This document shows positions 8,767 to 19,329 of a stretch of DNA of 64,000 bases, piece after piece. Origin of the DNA: Anaerolineae bacterium (GTDB lineage: Bacteria > Chloroflexota > Anaerolineae > 4572-78 > J111); assembly GCA_023382535.1 (NCBI GenBank), contig JAHDWA010000004.1, positions 240,797-304,796 of the forward strand. The letters run 5' to 3'. Each line of letters begins with the position of its first letter. The stretch's first letter is position 1. The notes under the pieces were generated by a model. It was not told where the DNA came from. It saw only the letters and a program-made list of their open reading frames with translations, and did not search any database. A program made the translations under genes and the position numbers.

Positions 8767-9921
8767 TTAGTAGCGAAACAAAGCAGCAGCCCCTGTGCTA
8801 ACCGGCATTTCTTCCGGTTCCAGGGCGTAAACAGTTCCTCCGTTTAAAAAGGTTTGGATGGCGGCTGTGTCTAACAAATCCTCGTCATCAGGTTCTGCTT
8901 TTTCATGCAAGTGGACAGCCCCGGTCATGGGGTCAAACTTACCCCACCGCTGCTGCCCCACCCCCACAAACAGAGTCTCAACCCGGCCATAATAGGCTGC
9001 TGGCACAATCTCCTTTATCTCTTTGGAGGCGGCCGCGCCGGTGTTAATCGCCTGTTCAAAGCGGTCTCGCGCGGCCTGCTGGGCCTGCTGTAAAACAGGC
9101 CGGACAAGGGTCCAGGCCTGAGCCTGCAATTCTTCGGCGCTTAACAGCTTGGGATTGCCCACAATGCCCGCTTCCATCAGGGGGGCGTAACTGTTGGCCT
9201 CCCGGTAAAGCGGAAACAGGTACTCAACCCCGGCCAGGACCAGGGGAGCTTGCTCGTTTTGCAGCAGCGGGTGCAAGCCTTTATCAATCTGCTGAAAATA
9301 GCGCAGCAGCCTCTCTTTTTTATCGTCCTCGCCGACGCCGTGGCCGTGAAACTGCGCCGCCCGCTCGCCGCGCATATCCGGCGTATTCGTCTGGAATTGT
9401 AGTTGCTTTTCGGGTTCATCGTACTTAAGCGCCTCGGCCAGACTCTGAGGCAAACCTTCTACCTCAACCTCACTCACCTGATATGGGGTTCCACGCAGCA
9501 GCTTGACTTCATTTTGGCTGAGCGCAAGAATGTAAAAATAGCCCTCATCTTTTAATAACGGCAGCACAGGCTTGAGGTAAAAGCGATTGTTCACAACGAC
9601 CTGCTCCTCAAAGGGCAAGGGTAGGCGATAGGTTCGAAGCAGGTCAGGCGCGGCAAAAACAGCCAGGCCGTCACTTTGATACTGCCAGAAATCAGTATTG
9701 TCTAACAGAGCCTGGGCCGGTTCAAGGAACTGGTCAGCCTGGGGCGAGCGCAAACCCCTCTCAAGCAACTTCTGCCTGGCTTCCCCCAGCAAATTTTTAA
9801 GCCGGACAGGGTTTTGCTGCATCTCTCTGCCCACCCGCTGCGTCGGCATAAAAATAGAAACCATTGGGGTAGCCTGTTCCCCGGTCAAGGCTGCTAATTC
9901 TTCTTTGGTCAGCAAATCCAT
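8767..9921 (-). CDS. baeRF (release-factor-like) family protein
   Basis: This 384-residue soluble protein resembles the bacterial archaeo-eukaryotic release factor family. The N-terminus (LTGEQATPMVSIFMPTQRVG) and the central LAVFAAPDLLRTYRLP followed by a strand reading YFYILALSQNEVKLLRGTP are typical of that family. No membrane segment or signal is present. The function of these proteins is not settled; the fold suggests ribosome binding or rescue. Its upstream neighbour encodes an HPF/RaiA-like protein with a gap of about 38 bp, so the two are probably co-transcribed and may act together on ribosomes in stress or stationary phase (inference). Confidence 0.75.
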   Translation of the reverse strand: MDLLTKEELAALTGEQATPMVSIFMPTQRVGREMQQNPVRLKNLLGEARQKLLERGLRSPQADQFLEPAQALLDNTDFWQYQSDGLAVFAAPDLLRTYRLPLPFEEQVVVNNRFYLKPVLPLLKDEGYFYILALSQNEVKLLRGTPYQVSEVEVEGLPQSLAEALKYDEPEKQLQFQTNTPDMRGERAAQFHGHGVGEDDKKERLLRYFQQIDKGLHPLLQNEQAPLVLAGVEYLFPLYREANSYAPLMEAGIVGNPKLLSAEELQAQAWTLVRPVLQQAQQAARDRFEQAINTGAAASKEIKEIVPAAYYGRVETLFVGVGQQRWGKFDPMTGAVHLHEKAEPDDEDLLDTAAIQTFLNGGTVYALEPEEMPVSTGAAALFRY

Positions 9922-9959
9922 AAGGCCTCCTTAAAAATCAACAATCTGCCCGGCTGTTG

Positions 9960-10505
9960 TTATGACCGGGGCTCATCTGCTTCCTGGATGAAGGCGAGAA
10001 TCTGATCGGCGGCATAATAAGCCGCTTCCTGATCCAATCCCTTGCTGGTCATTAACTCAGCGGCTAACGTGGCTCGATCCCAATCGAGCAGAGCGGCCGG
10101 ATTGAGTTGGTCGGCATAGCTGGCAAAGAGTTCACGGGGGGTCAACTCGCGGATACTTCTCTCCTGGACAACCTTGTCCCGTCGCTCCCACTGCTTATCC
10201 AGTTTCTCCCGGCGCTGACGCACCTGCCGCTCAATCGCCTCAAGCACCTCTTTTAACGTGCCCTCCAGCGACTCACCTTGTTCTTCAGCCGCAATGTTCT
10301 CAGGCCGGATGTAGACTACAATCCGCGCCCGGTAGCAGTGAGGGGTTTGATCGCGGCTCAGTTCCTCGACCGCAGCCGCAGCCCCGACCATATCGGTGTG
10401 GTCCTCAGCCAGTTCGCGCAGCCGGCTTTCAGTTTCGGCCATCAATTCAGCCGCCAGATAGGGTACCTGGCTGTGAAACTCGAAATGAAAATCTGTTCTG
10501 CTCAC
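9960..10505 (-). CDS. HPF/RaiA-like ribosome-associated protein
   Basis: This 181-residue protein opens DFHFEFHSQVPYLAAELMAE and continues with a beta-alpha-beta pattern (ETESRLRELAEDH, then HCYRARIVVYIRPENI), which fits the sigma-54-modulation/HPF fold. A strongly charged helix with QVRQRREKLDKQWERRD follows, then a C-terminal region of unknown role. HPF-type proteins bind the small subunit and silence or dimerise ribosomes. The start at 10505 has an upstream AAGGAGT sequence. It lies upstream of the baeRF gene in the same transcription unit. The C-terminal extension differs from the classic long HPF dimerisation domain, so the family assignment is moderate. Confidence 0.6.
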   Translation of the reverse strand: MSRTDFHFEFHSQVPYLAAELMAETESRLRELAEDHTDMVGAAAAVEELSRDQTPHCYRARIVVYIRPENIAAEEQGESLEGTLKEVLEAIERQVRQRREKLDKQWERRDKVVQERSIRELTPRELFASYADQLNPAALLDWDRATLAAELMTSKGLDQEAAYYAADQILAFIQEADEPRS

Positions 10506-11052
10506 TGTTTACTCCTTCACCTCTCTCGCTATTTCCTTTGACTCATTTAAAGTATATCACTTTCAACCTTGGTTGGCCCATACCAAGATAGGTAGTTTTT
10601 AATCACAAAAGAAGTATTTTTGCAGCCGCTTTTTGAATAATGCGGTTGAGCTATGCGGACGACGCTCATGGTTCTATTGGGGGGTAGCTGAAGTCACCCA
10701 TCTGATTCTTATCTGTTGGCGGGTCGAAAAACTTACAGCCTCAATGGCCGAGGGAACGGTATGGCTGTAATGGCTGCCAAATCCTAACCTTTTTGTTACT
10801 GCTCGAACCTGCCGTTTACAGTGGTCGGTTTTGGCACTTTGGGGTAAAATTGCTGAGGTCTGCGGGGCGGCGTGTGACCTGGAGATGCTGGACGGCTGTC
10901 TCGCGGTGTAGGGCGGCTCAATCTGATTATCCTGTGAGAATATATTTAAGAGTAGTGGTTAGATTGTAAGTGATGGTTGCGCAATCCAAAGCTGAGCTTT
11001 GGGACGCCACCACTTTCTTTGCAAACACAACTCATTTAAGAGGGGGTGCCTC
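10506..11052. other. 547-bp divergent intergenic region
   Basis: No gene is supported here. The region separates the minus-strand HPF-like gene from the plus-strand zinc-ribbon gene, so it must hold two promoters. I see only a weak stem (CTTGGT/ACCAAG near 10,567-10,586) and no clear operator. Confidence 0.4.
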
Positions 11053-11634
11053 ATGCCTGGACACAAAGCCAACGCGTCCAATTTTATCAACCTGCAATGC
11101 CCCACCTGTGGCGCTGGCCTGCAGGTGGCCGGAGAAAAGAACCAGTTCGCCTGTGACCACTGCGGCAACAGGTACCTGCTTGATCGCAAACTTGAAGACC
11201 TCGACGTGGCGGAACGGGAGCATCTCGAGCCGAGCGTTACCTACACCCACCAAATCAACCAATGGCTGCGGGTGGCCGAGTATGAAGTCTTCCTGCACAA
11301 CGTTGCGGTGGAAACCGTCAAAACGGAGCAGGTGCTGTATATTGACGTTGCCTATCGTAACGGGTCAGCCACGGCTCTCAAATGCCGTCACGATCAATGG
11401 GTCGTGTTTGATAAGGAGGGATACACGTACGAGCCGGTGAAAGATTATAACTTTCCAGAGCTGTACGAAGGCAGTGCCAAACGGTATTTGGGAATGACGC
11501 GCATCATTACGCCTGGCATGCGCCTGAGAGGCTGGCTTGGGTTCCTGATTCCCCCCTCAACTACCCTTGAATACCTGCAATTTTCGGGGGGCACACCCAC
11601 TAAAACGGTTGAATTCGAACTTCGATTAAAGTAG
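11053..11634 (+). CDS. zinc-ribbon protein of unknown function
   Basis: The start is ATG at 11053, preceded by AGGGGG; this gives 193 residues. Near the N-terminus a four-cysteine ribbon is visible: CPTCG and, after about 17 residues, CDHCG. The remainder looks like a beta-rich domain with no recognised catalytic motif. Such ribbons followed by a beta domain occur in stress-associated unknown proteins. There is no signal peptide or membrane segment. It lies 80 bp before the M24 peptidase gene on the same strand, but a functional link is not evident. Confidence 0.7.
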   Translation: MPGHKANASNFINLQCPTCGAGLQVAGEKNQFACDHCGNRYLLDRKLEDLDVAEREHLEPSVTYTHQINQWLRVAEYEVFLHNVAVETVKTEQVLYIDVAYRNGSATALKCRHDQWVVFDKEGYTYEPVKDYNFPELYEGSAKRYLGMTRIITPGMRLRGWLGFLIPPSTTLEYLQFSGGTPTKTVEFELRLK

Positions 11635-11714
11635 AGCCAAGATCGGTGTAGGTACGCAGGGAGAGTATTTTCTCAAACGGCGGCCTGCAGCCGCCGGTCC
11701 ATAAGGAGATGATG

Positions 11715-12803
11715 ATGGCTGAAGGTAAAAACCGGTTGTTCCAGTTACAAACAATGATGCAGGCGGCCAACATTGACCTGGTTGCCATTGGTCCTACGGC
11801 CAATATGCGCTACCTGTTGGGCTACGTGCCTCACCCCGACGAGCGCCTGTGCCTGCTGCTGATTTCTTCAGAACGGGTGAAGCTGGTCGTCCCCACCTTA
11901 AACGCGGGGGATGTAGCCGCTCACACCGATCTCCCTCTGGAGCAGTGGCCGGATGCAGAAGGGCCGTTCCAGGCTCTCCGGCGAGCCGTGTCGGGTCTCC
12001 CTATCAAACGGCTGGCCATTGATGGGACCATGCGGGCCGATTTTTTGTTACCCCTGTTGGCCGCTACGAACCAACCGGAAGCGATCACCGTGGAGGGACT
12101 GCTGGCCCCGCTGCGGGCGCGCAAATCGGCAGAGGAAATCGAGGCCCTGGCCCTGGCTGCAGCGCAGGCCGGACGGGCCATGCAGGCGGCGATGGAGGCC
12201 TGCCGGCCCGGTGTAACCGAGGCCGAGGTGGCCTGGATTGTGGAAGAAACCTTTCGTAAAGATGGCGCTGAAGCGGTCACTTTTTCCCTGGTTGCCTCCG
12301 GCCCCCATGGGGCTTTTCCGCACCATCACAGCGGGCCGCGCCGGCTGCAAGGGGGAGATGCCGTTATCATTGATATTGGGGCCACCTTAAACGGCTACCA
12401 ATCAGATATTACTCGCATGGTCTTCATCGGTGAGCCGCCGGCCGATTTTTTAAGGGCGTACGAGGCGGTTTTGGCGGCGAATGAACGCGGTCGAGCGGCG
12501 GTCAGGCCGGGGATTATGGCCCAAGAAGTGGACCGGGCCACGCGCAGCACCCTGGAGGCGGCCGGTTATGGAGACTACTTCATTCATCGCACCGGACATG
12601 GCCTGGGCCTGGAGATTCACGAAGCGCCTTACATTATGGCCGGCAGTGAGTTAACCTTAGAAGTGGGTATGGTCTTCAGCGTGGAACCGGGCATTTACCT
12701 GCCGGGGCAGTTTGGTATCCGTATTGAAGATATTGTGGCCGTCACCGAAACGGGCGCCCGCACCCTGACCGGCTTTGACCGCCAGTTGGTGATAAAAAAG
12801 TAA
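11715..12803 (+). CDS. M24-family Xaa-Pro peptidase (aminopeptidase P/prolidase type)
   Basis: This protein of 362 residues is a dinuclear-metal peptidase that cleaves the X-Pro bond. It has an N-terminal creatinase-like domain (to about residue 130) and a C-terminal pita-bread domain. Metal ligands are visible: Asp in IIDIGATLNGYQSDITRMVF (both aspartates), His in HRTGHGLGLEIHE, Glu in FSVEPGIY and Glu in GIRIEDIV. Three ATG codons stand in a row at 11709-11717; AAGGAG at 11703-11708 gives normal spacing only to the third, so 11715 is preferred. It is a cytosolic housekeeping enzyme. Confidence 0.9.
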   Translation: MAEGKNRLFQLQTMMQAANIDLVAIGPTANMRYLLGYVPHPDERLCLLLISSERVKLVVPTLNAGDVAAHTDLPLEQWPDAEGPFQALRRAVSGLPIKRLAIDGTMRADFLLPLLAATNQPEAITVEGLLAPLRARKSAEEIEALALAAAQAGRAMQAAMEACRPGVTEAEVAWIVEETFRKDGAEAVTFSLVASGPHGAFPHHHSGPRRLQGGDAVIIDIGATLNGYQSDITRMVFIGEPPADFLRAYEAVLAANERGRAAVRPGIMAQEVDRATRSTLEAAGYGDYFIHRTGHGLGLEIHEAPYIMAGSELTLEVGMVFSVEPGIYLPGQFGIRIEDIVAVTETGARTLTGFDRQLVIKK

Positions 12804-12856
12804 GTGCCGCAGAGAGCGGGCTGGTGAAACTAACGGTTATCTTATAATTTCCAATC

Positions 12857-14488
12857 ATGCTGCCTAAAGCTAAAAGCTATACCGAGTTGGTTGACCAATT
12901 TTGCTGGGAAGTTCCCCCATCATACAACATTGGCGTTGATGTCTGCGATAAGTGGGCCGATAGCCAGCCAGGTCGTCTCGCTCTGATCCATAAGACCCGG
13001 AAGGGTGAGGTGGCAACGTTTACCTTTGCCGATCTCAAGCGGCTGTCTAACCAGGTGGCCAATCTCCTCATAACTCATGGCCTTCAAGCGGGTGACCGGG
13101 TAGGCGTGCTCCTGCCGCAAGCGCCGGAGACAGGTTACGTTCACGTGGCCATCTACAAGGTGGGAGCGATTGCCGTGCCGCTGTTCACCCTATTTGGGGT
13201 AGATGCCCTGGCTTATCGGTTAGGCGACTGCTCGGCTAAGGCGGTTATTACCGATGCCACCGGGGTAGAAAAGCTGGATCAGATCCGGGAAGAGCTGCCG
13301 GATCTCAAACTGGTCTTCAACATAGACGGCTCCCATCCTGGCTGTCTTGACTTCCACGCCGAACGCGCGAAACAGGGTGAGACCTTTCAACCGCTTGACA
13401 CCCATGCCAATGATCCAGCACTGATCATTTACACCTCGGGCACGACCGGACAGCCTAAAGGGGCTTTGCACGCGCACCGGATGCTGTTGGGGCACTTACC
13501 TGGCGTCGAGATGTCCCACAACTTTTTCCCTCAAGCCGGCGACCGGCTCTGGACTCCTGCCGATTGGGCCTGGATCGGTGGTCTGTATGACGTCTTGATG
13601 CCGGCCTGGCATCACGGTGTGGCTGTCGTTTCGCATCGCTTTGAGAAATTTGACCCTGAAGCGGCTTTTCAATTGATGGCCGACTACGAGGTACGCAACG
13701 TCTTCCTCCCCCCCACTGCCCTCAAGATGATGCGTACGGTCAAGGATCCCGAAAAACGGTGGCGCTATCAGCTACGGACTATCGCCAGCGGGGGCGAAAC
13801 CCTGGGGACAGAACTGCTGGAGTGGGGACGAGAAACTTTTGGGCTAACGATCAACGAGTTTTATGGACAGACCGAGTGTAATATGATCGTCTCTTCTTGC
13901 AGCGCGATCATGGCTTCTAAGCCCGGCATCATGGGCCGGCCGGTGCCGGGTCATGAGCTGGCCATTATTGACCATGCGGGACGGATCTTACCCCCTGGCG
14001 AGTCAGGGCAAATTGCCGTGAAACGCCCTGATCCGGTGATGTTTTTGGAATATTGGCGTAATCCAAAAGCCACCGCCGACAAATTCATTGGAGAGTGGCT
14101 GATGACCGGGGACATGGGGGTGCTGGATGAGGCAGGCTACATCCGCTTTGTCGGTCGCAACGATGATCTGATTAACAGCGCCGGCTACCGGATAGGTCCA
14201 GGGGAGATTGAGGATTGTCTGTTGGGCCACCCGGCGATTAAGATGGCTGCCGTGATTGGAGTGCCGGATGAAATGCGCCATGAAGTTGTCAAGGCCTACC
14301 TTGTTTTGGATGAGCAGATAGCTCCGAGCGAGACGCTGCGGCAGGAGATCCGGCAGTATGTCAAAGTCCGGCTCGCCGCCCACGAATATCCCCGTCAAAT
14401 TGCCTTTGTAGACTCGTTGCCCTTGACTACGACCGGCAAGGTGATGCGCCGGAAACTGCGCGAGTGGCATAACCAGGGCATAGCCTGA
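12857..14488 (+). CDS. AMP-forming acyl-CoA synthetase (acetyl-CoA synthetase-like)
   Basis: This 543-residue enzyme of the ANL superfamily activates a carboxylic acid with ATP and loads it on CoA. The P-loop-like motif IIYTSGTTGQPKGALHAH lies near residues 191-208. The A5 motif NEFYGQTECN and A7 motif WLMTGDMG are visible, and the C-terminal Lys sits in LPLTTTGKVMRRKLRE. The short length and the QTE motif fit acetate or medium-chain acid CoA ligases; the exact acid is not determinable. A TATAAT at 12843-12848 lies only eight bases before the ATG and no Shine-Dalgarno is seen, so the transcript may be leaderless (inference). Confidence 0.88.
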   Translation: MLPKAKSYTELVDQFCWEVPPSYNIGVDVCDKWADSQPGRLALIHKTRKGEVATFTFADLKRLSNQVANLLITHGLQAGDRVGVLLPQAPETGYVHVAIYKVGAIAVPLFTLFGVDALAYRLGDCSAKAVITDATGVEKLDQIREELPDLKLVFNIDGSHPGCLDFHAERAKQGETFQPLDTHANDPALIIYTSGTTGQPKGALHAHRMLLGHLPGVEMSHNFFPQAGDRLWTPADWAWIGGLYDVLMPAWHHGVAVVSHRFEKFDPEAAFQLMADYEVRNVFLPPTALKMMRTVKDPEKRWRYQLRTIASGGETLGTELLEWGRETFGLTINEFYGQTECNMIVSSCSAIMASKPGIMGRPVPGHELAIIDHAGRILPPGESGQIAVKRPDPVMFLEYWRNPKATADKFIGEWLMTGDMGVLDEAGYIRFVGRNDDLINSAGYRIGPGEIEDCLLGHPAIKMAAVIGVPDEMRHEVVKAYLVLDEQIAPSETLRQEIRQYVKVRLAAHEYPRQIAFVDSLPLTTTGKVMRRKLREWHNQGIA

Positions 14489-14718
14489 TCTACCAGTTAT
14501 GCTTCAGATGCCAGGCTGTGCTCACTTTGCTGGCCCGGATGAAGGTCGCCCTCCGGCCGCGTCCGGAAGTTTCAACGAGTCAGCTCCTGTATATTCATCG
14601 TCGAATTCCCAAATAGGCATAGCCAGGGTAAAATATAATCCCCAAATGAGCAAAAAGTGAGTATTTCTTGGTCTGGAAGTCAATTAAGAGTTAGGCTATA
14701 GTAGATACTCTCAACAAA

Positions 14719-14735
14719 TGTACTTCATAAGTACA
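14719..14735. promoter_or_regulatory. palindrome before the AhpD-like gene
   Basis: TGTACTTCATAAGTACA is a perfect 7-bp inverted repeat with a 3-base centre. It ends three bases before the ribosome-binding site AAGGAG (14737-14742) of the gene starting at 14752. It may be an operator or a small mRNA stem. Confidence 0.45.
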
Positions 14736-14751
14736 CAAGGAGACCGAAACA

Positions 14752-15324
14752 ATGAACTATTTACCCATAAGCGGACTCCCGATGATCGAAGAGGACGAGG
14801 CCACAGATGAAGTAGCTCAAATCTACGCCGAGGCCAAGCGTGAGATGCAGGTTCCTTTCGTACCCAACTTCGTGAAAGCCGTGGCTATTTCCCCGGCGGC
14901 CCTGGCCATTCTATGGAACGCTTACCGTGCCTTCCTCCAACATTCAACCCTGCCCCAGTCACTGACGGCCATGATCCAATTCACCATCGCCAGGGCGAAT
15001 CAATGTGAGTATTGCAGCGTTAACCACGAGTTAACCTGCCGCACCCTGGGTATTGACGAGGAGACGCTAACTGCCCTGGTCGAGGATTTGGGGAATGTTT
15101 CACCCAAGCGTATCCGGGCGATCATCGAGTTTTCCTTAAAAGTTGCTCACGACCCGCGGGGCCTGGTGGCAGAAGATTATGAGCGGCTGCGGGAACAGGG
15201 CATCACCGACGAGGAACTGGTGGAAATTATCCTCATTGCTGCTCAAGGTAGTTTTAACGATATTTTGGCCGATGCTTTGAAGATCAAGGTTGACGCGCCG
15301 GTCGCCGAGGCCCTGGGGCGTTAA
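14752..15324 (+). CDS. carboxymuconolactone decarboxylase/AhpD-like protein
   Basis: This 190-residue all-helical protein carries the AhpD-type redox motif in ANQCEYCSVNHEL (about residues 82-94), with the CxxC pair followed by His. The family acts in alkylhydroperoxide reduction or as a dithiol relay; true lactone decarboxylases lack the Cys pair, so a peroxidase-related role is more likely. A good Shine-Dalgarno (AAGGAG) precedes the ATG. It lies 30 bp before the hybrid kinase operon. Being upstream of a signalling operon that contains a thioredoxin-reductase-like protein, it may share a redox role (inference). Confidence 0.85.
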   Translation: MNYLPISGLPMIEEDEATDEVAQIYAEAKREMQVPFVPNFVKAVAISPAALAILWNAYRAFLQHSTLPQSLTAMIQFTIARANQCEYCSVNHELTCRTLGIDEETLTALVEDLGNVSPKRIRAIIEFSLKVAHDPRGLVAEDYERLREQGITDEELVEIILIAAQGSFNDILADALKIKVDAPVAEALGR

Positions 15325-15354
15325 AAAGCTACCGGCTTTAGCGATTCAAAGGTC

Positions 15355-18300
15355 ATGATGATAAGCAATTCCTCGGGTGGTGGACGGGAGCAAGAAACTG
15401 GACAGATACAGGCGGCGCGGTACGGGCTGTTGTCGGAAGTGGTGCTGCTGATCGCCCAGACCTCCGATTTGCAGCGCCTGTTGAAGGCAGCCATTAACAA
15501 AGTCAAATGGGTCCTTGACTTTGAGCACTGCACCCTGGCGCTGTTGAACAGTGATGGCCAGACGTACCAATTGCAGACACTGCTGGAGACGCGGCGCAAC
15601 GTTCCCCCCCTAACCGGGGAGACAATTCCTCTAACCGAGGGTATTCCCGGCGAGGTGATGCGCAGCCGGCAGATGCGCCTGATCACCGACCTGGCGACCA
15701 CCCAAACGGAAACCCCGCTCTCGACCGACTCGATCCCAGATGATGGTTCGTTGGCCTCCAGCTTATCGTTGCCGCTCCAGGCTTATGGCAAAGTCCTGGG
15801 CGCCCTCACCTTTGCCACAAAGCTGCGGGATGGGTACAGCCGGGAAGATATCAAGGTGGCCAGCGCCATCGCTACCCACCTGGCCCTGGCCATTGACCGC
15901 TGGCAGCAAACCCAAAAACTGCAACAGGCCAACGAGGAATTGACCCGCCTGGCCTCTTTTCCTGAACTTAATCCCAGCCCCATTATTGAAATAGACCCAG
16001 CGGGACAGGTCTATTACCTCAATCCGGCTGCGATTGACCTCTTCTCCGACTGCCGCCGGGTCGGGCTTCAGCATCCTCTCCTGGCCGACCTGCCCACAGT
16101 GGTGGAGACCCTCCAACAAAAAGAAATAAGCTCCTTTATGCGCGAGATAAAGATTGATGGCATTTGGTATCAGCAGGTGCTCCATCGTGTTCCTAATAGC
16201 GAGCGCATCCGCTTTTATGTTTTAGACATTTCCGAACGCAAGCAGGCTGAAGAGGCATTGCAACAACAAAATGAATACCTGGCTGCCCTCCACGAAACAA
16301 CGCTGGGCCTGATCAGCCGACTTGATCTGAATGAGCTGCTCCAGGCTCTTGTCACCCGGGCCGGGCAACTGCTGGGAACGCCTCACGGTTTTATCTTTCT
16401 GCTCGAAGCGGGCGAAGGGGAAATCGAGCAAGAAATAGGCGTTGGGTTGTTTGCCAGTGCCGTCGGTTACCGCTTAAAGCCGGGTGAAGGGGTGTCCGGC
16501 CTGGTCTGGCAAACGGGCCAACCTTTAATGGTGGCCGATTACGATGCCTGGGAACATCGCTCACCCAGCTTTGGCTATAACCTGATCAAGGCCGTTATGG
16601 CCGTGCCGCTTAAATCGGGTGACCGCTTTGTAGGAACGATTGGCCTGGCTTATGGGTCTGAGTCAGAGCGGACCTTTGGTGACGAAGAAATTGCGCTCCT
16701 GAGCCGTTTTGGTGAACTGGCTTCGCTGGCCCTCGATAACGCCCGGCTGTTTGCTCAAACCCAGGAGCAGGCTCGACGGCTGGCTTTGCTCAGCCAAATG
16801 GGCGAGCAGCTTAAAATGAGCCTGTCTGGCGGCGAAGATGAAATCTTCAAAACCATCACCCACTATACCCCGCAAATCATTTCGGCCAAGCGGGTCACTG
16901 TAGCCCTGATGACAGACACGAGAGACAGCCTGGAAATATTTGCCCTGCAAGGGACGGCCAGTGTTATCCCTGTTGGCGAACACTTGCCTCTCGATGGGAC
17001 GCTCATTGGCCAGGCCATCCGCGAGAAGTGCCTTATCAACATTGCTGACATCCGGGAGAGCGACACGCTCGACACCCGGCAACTCGCCCCTCGGGGGCTG
17101 CGGGCGGCCATGATTGCCCCGATGATTGTGGGCGAACGGGTGATGGGAACCTTAAGCGTTTGCAGTGAAAAGCCAGGCATCTACAGCCAACGCGATGAAA
17201 GCATGCTGCAGCAGATCGCTTCTTTTCTGGCCACAGCCCTGGAAAACACCCGCCTCTACAGCGAAGCCCAGGCCGCGCGAGCCGCAGCCGTGGCTGCCAA
17301 CGAAGCCAAGAGCGCCTTCCTGGCCACGATGAGTCACGAAATTCGCACCCCTATGAACGCCATCATCGGCATGACCAGCCTGTTGTTGGATACCGAGCAG
17401 ACTCTGGAACAGCGCGATTTTACCGAGACCATTCGCAACAGCAGCGAAACCCTGTTGACCGTCATTAACGATATTCTCGACTTCTCCAAAATTGAGGCAG
17501 ACAAGCTGGAACTGGAGAATCAGCCCTTTGACCTGCGGGAATGTCTCGAGGGGGCGCTTGACCTGCTGGCAACAAAAGCGGCTGAGAAGGGCCTTGATCT
17601 CGCCTATTTGATTGCGCCCCAAACCCCGGAAGCTATTGTCGGCGATGTGACCCGTCTGCGCCAGATTCTGGTCAATCTGATCAGCAACGCGGTCAAGTTT
17701 ACCGAGCAGGGTGAAGTGGTGGTTTCAGTGTCAAGTGTCAAGTATCAAGTATCAAGCGACAAAGTAAACGTGACACCTGACACACATGAATTATATTTCT
17801 CTGTCAAAGACACCGGCATCGGCATTCCGCCTGACCGGGTGGACCGGCTTTTCCGCTCTTTTAGCCAGGTAGATGCTTCAACGACGCGCCGCTATGGGGG
17901 TACAGGGCTGGGGCTGGCCATTAGCAAGCGCCTGAGTGAACTGATGGGCGGGACCATGTGGGTCGAGAGTGAAGGCGTGCCGGGCCAGGGCGCTACGTTC
18001 CACTTTTCGATCCGGGCCGAAGCGGCTCCCAGTCCCACCTATGCCTTCTTGCACGAAGCGCCACCCGAATTGCGGGGAAAACGGCTCCTGATTGTGGATG
18101 ACAACGCGACCAACCGGCGCATCCTGACCATGCAGGCCCAGTCGTGGGGGATGCTCTACCGAGAGACGGCCTCGCCGGCTGAGGCTTTGGGCTGGATTGG
18201 CCAGGGCGAGCCTTTTGACATCGCTATTTTGGACATGCAGATGCCGGAGATGGATGGGTTGACTCTGGCCGCTGAAATCCGCCGCCTGGAAGAAAGCAGG

Positions 18301-19320
18301 GGAGCAAAAGAAAATCCAAAATCTAAAATCCCTCTGGTTATGCTGACTTCGCTGGGCCGGCGTGAGGTGGGCGAGCCGGTCGTGGAATTCGCCGCCTTTC
18401 TTAACAAGCCGCTCAAACCTTCGCAGTTATTTGATGCCCTGGTGAGCATCTTTGCCGGCCAACCGAGACGGATGCGGGAAGAGAGGCAGGCGCCCGCGAC
18501 GACGCAGTTCGACCCCGATATGGGCCGTAGATTTCCGCTGCGCATCTTGCTGGCCGAAGACAACGCCACCAATCAGAAGCTGGCCCTGCGCCTGCTGGCG
18601 CGCATGGGCTACCGGGCCGACGTGGCCGCCAATGGCCTGGAGGCTCTGCAAGCCCTGGAACGGCAAACCTATGACGTCGTGTTGATGGACATGCAAATGC
18701 CGGAGATGGATGGCCTGGAGACGACACGCCACATTCACCAGCGTTGGCCGGGCGAGCAACACCCTTACGTGATTGCCATGACCGCCAATGCCATGGAAGG
18801 CGACCGTGAGATGTGCCTGGCCGCCGGGATGGACGATTACATCAGCAAGCCGATTCGGGTCGAGGCGCTCATCCAGGCTCTGGAACGGGGATCGGCCGAT
18901 GTCTATCTACGTAGAATCGACAGAGATACGGACCAGGCGCAGGGGGGAAAAGAAACGGCAGGCACTGTGTCCCAAGGTTATCTCGATCCGGCAGCCTTAG
19001 ACAATTTACGCGATACAACGGGCGGCGACCCGGCATTCCTGGCCGAACTAATTGATACATTCCTGGAGGACGCACCTCCCCTTCTGAACAATCTGCAGCA
19101 GGCCCTGGGCAAAGAGGATGCGGCTGGCGTCCGGCTGGCCGCTCACAGTCTTAAGTCAAATGGGGCTGATTTCGGGGCAACCACCTTTTCCGCTTTATGC
19201 CAGCAACTGGAACTGCTCGGCAAATCAGGCCAGTTGACCGGCGCCGAAGCGTTGCTAAGCCGGATCAACGAAGAATTTGAAAACGTCAAAGCGGCCCTGG
19301 AAGCCATCCGCGGCGAGTAA
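15355..19320 (+). CDS. hybrid sensor histidine kinase, GAF-rich, two REC domains and HPt
   Basis: This 1321-residue cytosolic signalling protein reads as GAF (about 20-180), PAS-like segment (about 195-300), GAF (about 310-470), GAF (about 480-640), HisKA with phospho-acceptor His661 in [10 protein letters not shown], and HATPase (about 770-890; N-box [23 protein letters not shown]). Two receivers follow (phospho-Asp in [11 protein letters not shown] and [12 protein letters not shown]), then a C-terminal HPt domain with [10 protein letters not shown]. No membrane segment is visible, so the signal is probably intracellular. A low-complexity insertion of about 20 residues (DNA 17,727-17,785) splits the ATPase domain. 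Two more signalling genes follow in the same operon. Confidence 0.93.
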   Translation: MMISNSSGGGREQETGQIQAARYGLLSEVVLLIAQTSDLQRLLKAAINKVKWVLDFEHCTLALLNSDGQTYQLQTLLETRRNVPPLTGETIPLTEGIPGEVMRSRQMRLITDLATTQTETPLSTDSIPDDGSLASSLSLPLQAYGKVLGALTFATKLRDGYSREDIKVASAIATHLALAIDRWQQTQKLQQANEELTRLASFPELNPSPIIEIDPAGQVYYLNPAAIDLFSDCRRVGLQHPLLADLPTVVETLQQKEISSFMREIKIDGIWYQQVLHRVPNSERIRFYVLDISERKQAEEALQQQNEYLAALHETTLGLISRLDLNELLQALVTRAGQLLGTPHGFIFLLEAGEGEIEQEIGVGLFASAVGYRLKPGEGVSGLVWQTGQPLMVADYDAWEHRSPSFGYNLIKAVMAVPLKSGDRFVGTIGLAYGSESERTFGDEEIALLSRFGELASLALDNARLFAQTQEQARRLALLSQMGEQLKMSLSGGEDEIFKTITHYTPQIISAKRVTVALMTDTRDSLEIFALQGTASVIPVGEHLPLDGTLIGQAIREKCLINIADIRESDTLDTRQLAPRGLRAAMIAPMIVGERVMGTLSVCSEKPGIYSQRDESMLQQIASFLATALENTRLYSEAQAARAAAVAANEAKSAFLATMSHEIRTPMNAIIGMTSLLLDTEQTLEQRDFTETIRNSSETLLTVINDILDFSKIEADKLELENQPFDLRECLEGALDLLATKAAEKGLDLAYLIAPQTPEAIVGDVTRLRQILVNLISNAVKFTEQGEVVVSVSSVKYQVSSDKVNVTPDTHELYFSVKDTGIGIPPDRVDRLFRSFSQVDASTTRRYGGTGLGLAISKRLSELMGGTMWVESEGVPGQGATFHFSIRAEAAPSPTYAFLHEAPPELRGKRLLIVDDNATNRRILTMQAQSWGMLYRETASPAEALGWIGQGEPFDIAILDMQMPEMDGLTLAAEIRRLEESRGAKENPKSKIPLVMLTSLGRREVGEPVVEFAAFLNKPLKPSQLFDALVSIFAGQPRRMREERQAPATTQFDPDMGRRFPLRILLAEDNATNQKLALRLLARMGYRADVAANGLEALQALERQTYDVVLMDMQMPEMDGLETTRHIHQRWPGEQHPYVIAMTANAMEGDREMCLAAGMDDYISKPIRVEALIQALERGSADVYLRRIDRDTDQAQGGKETAGTVSQGYLDPAALDNLRDTTGGDPAFLAELIDTFLEDAPPLLNNLQQALGKEDAAGVRLAAHSLKSNGADFGATTFSALCQQLELLGKSGQLTGAEALLSRINEEFENVKAALEAIRGE

Positions 19321-19329
19321 GGAACAACT

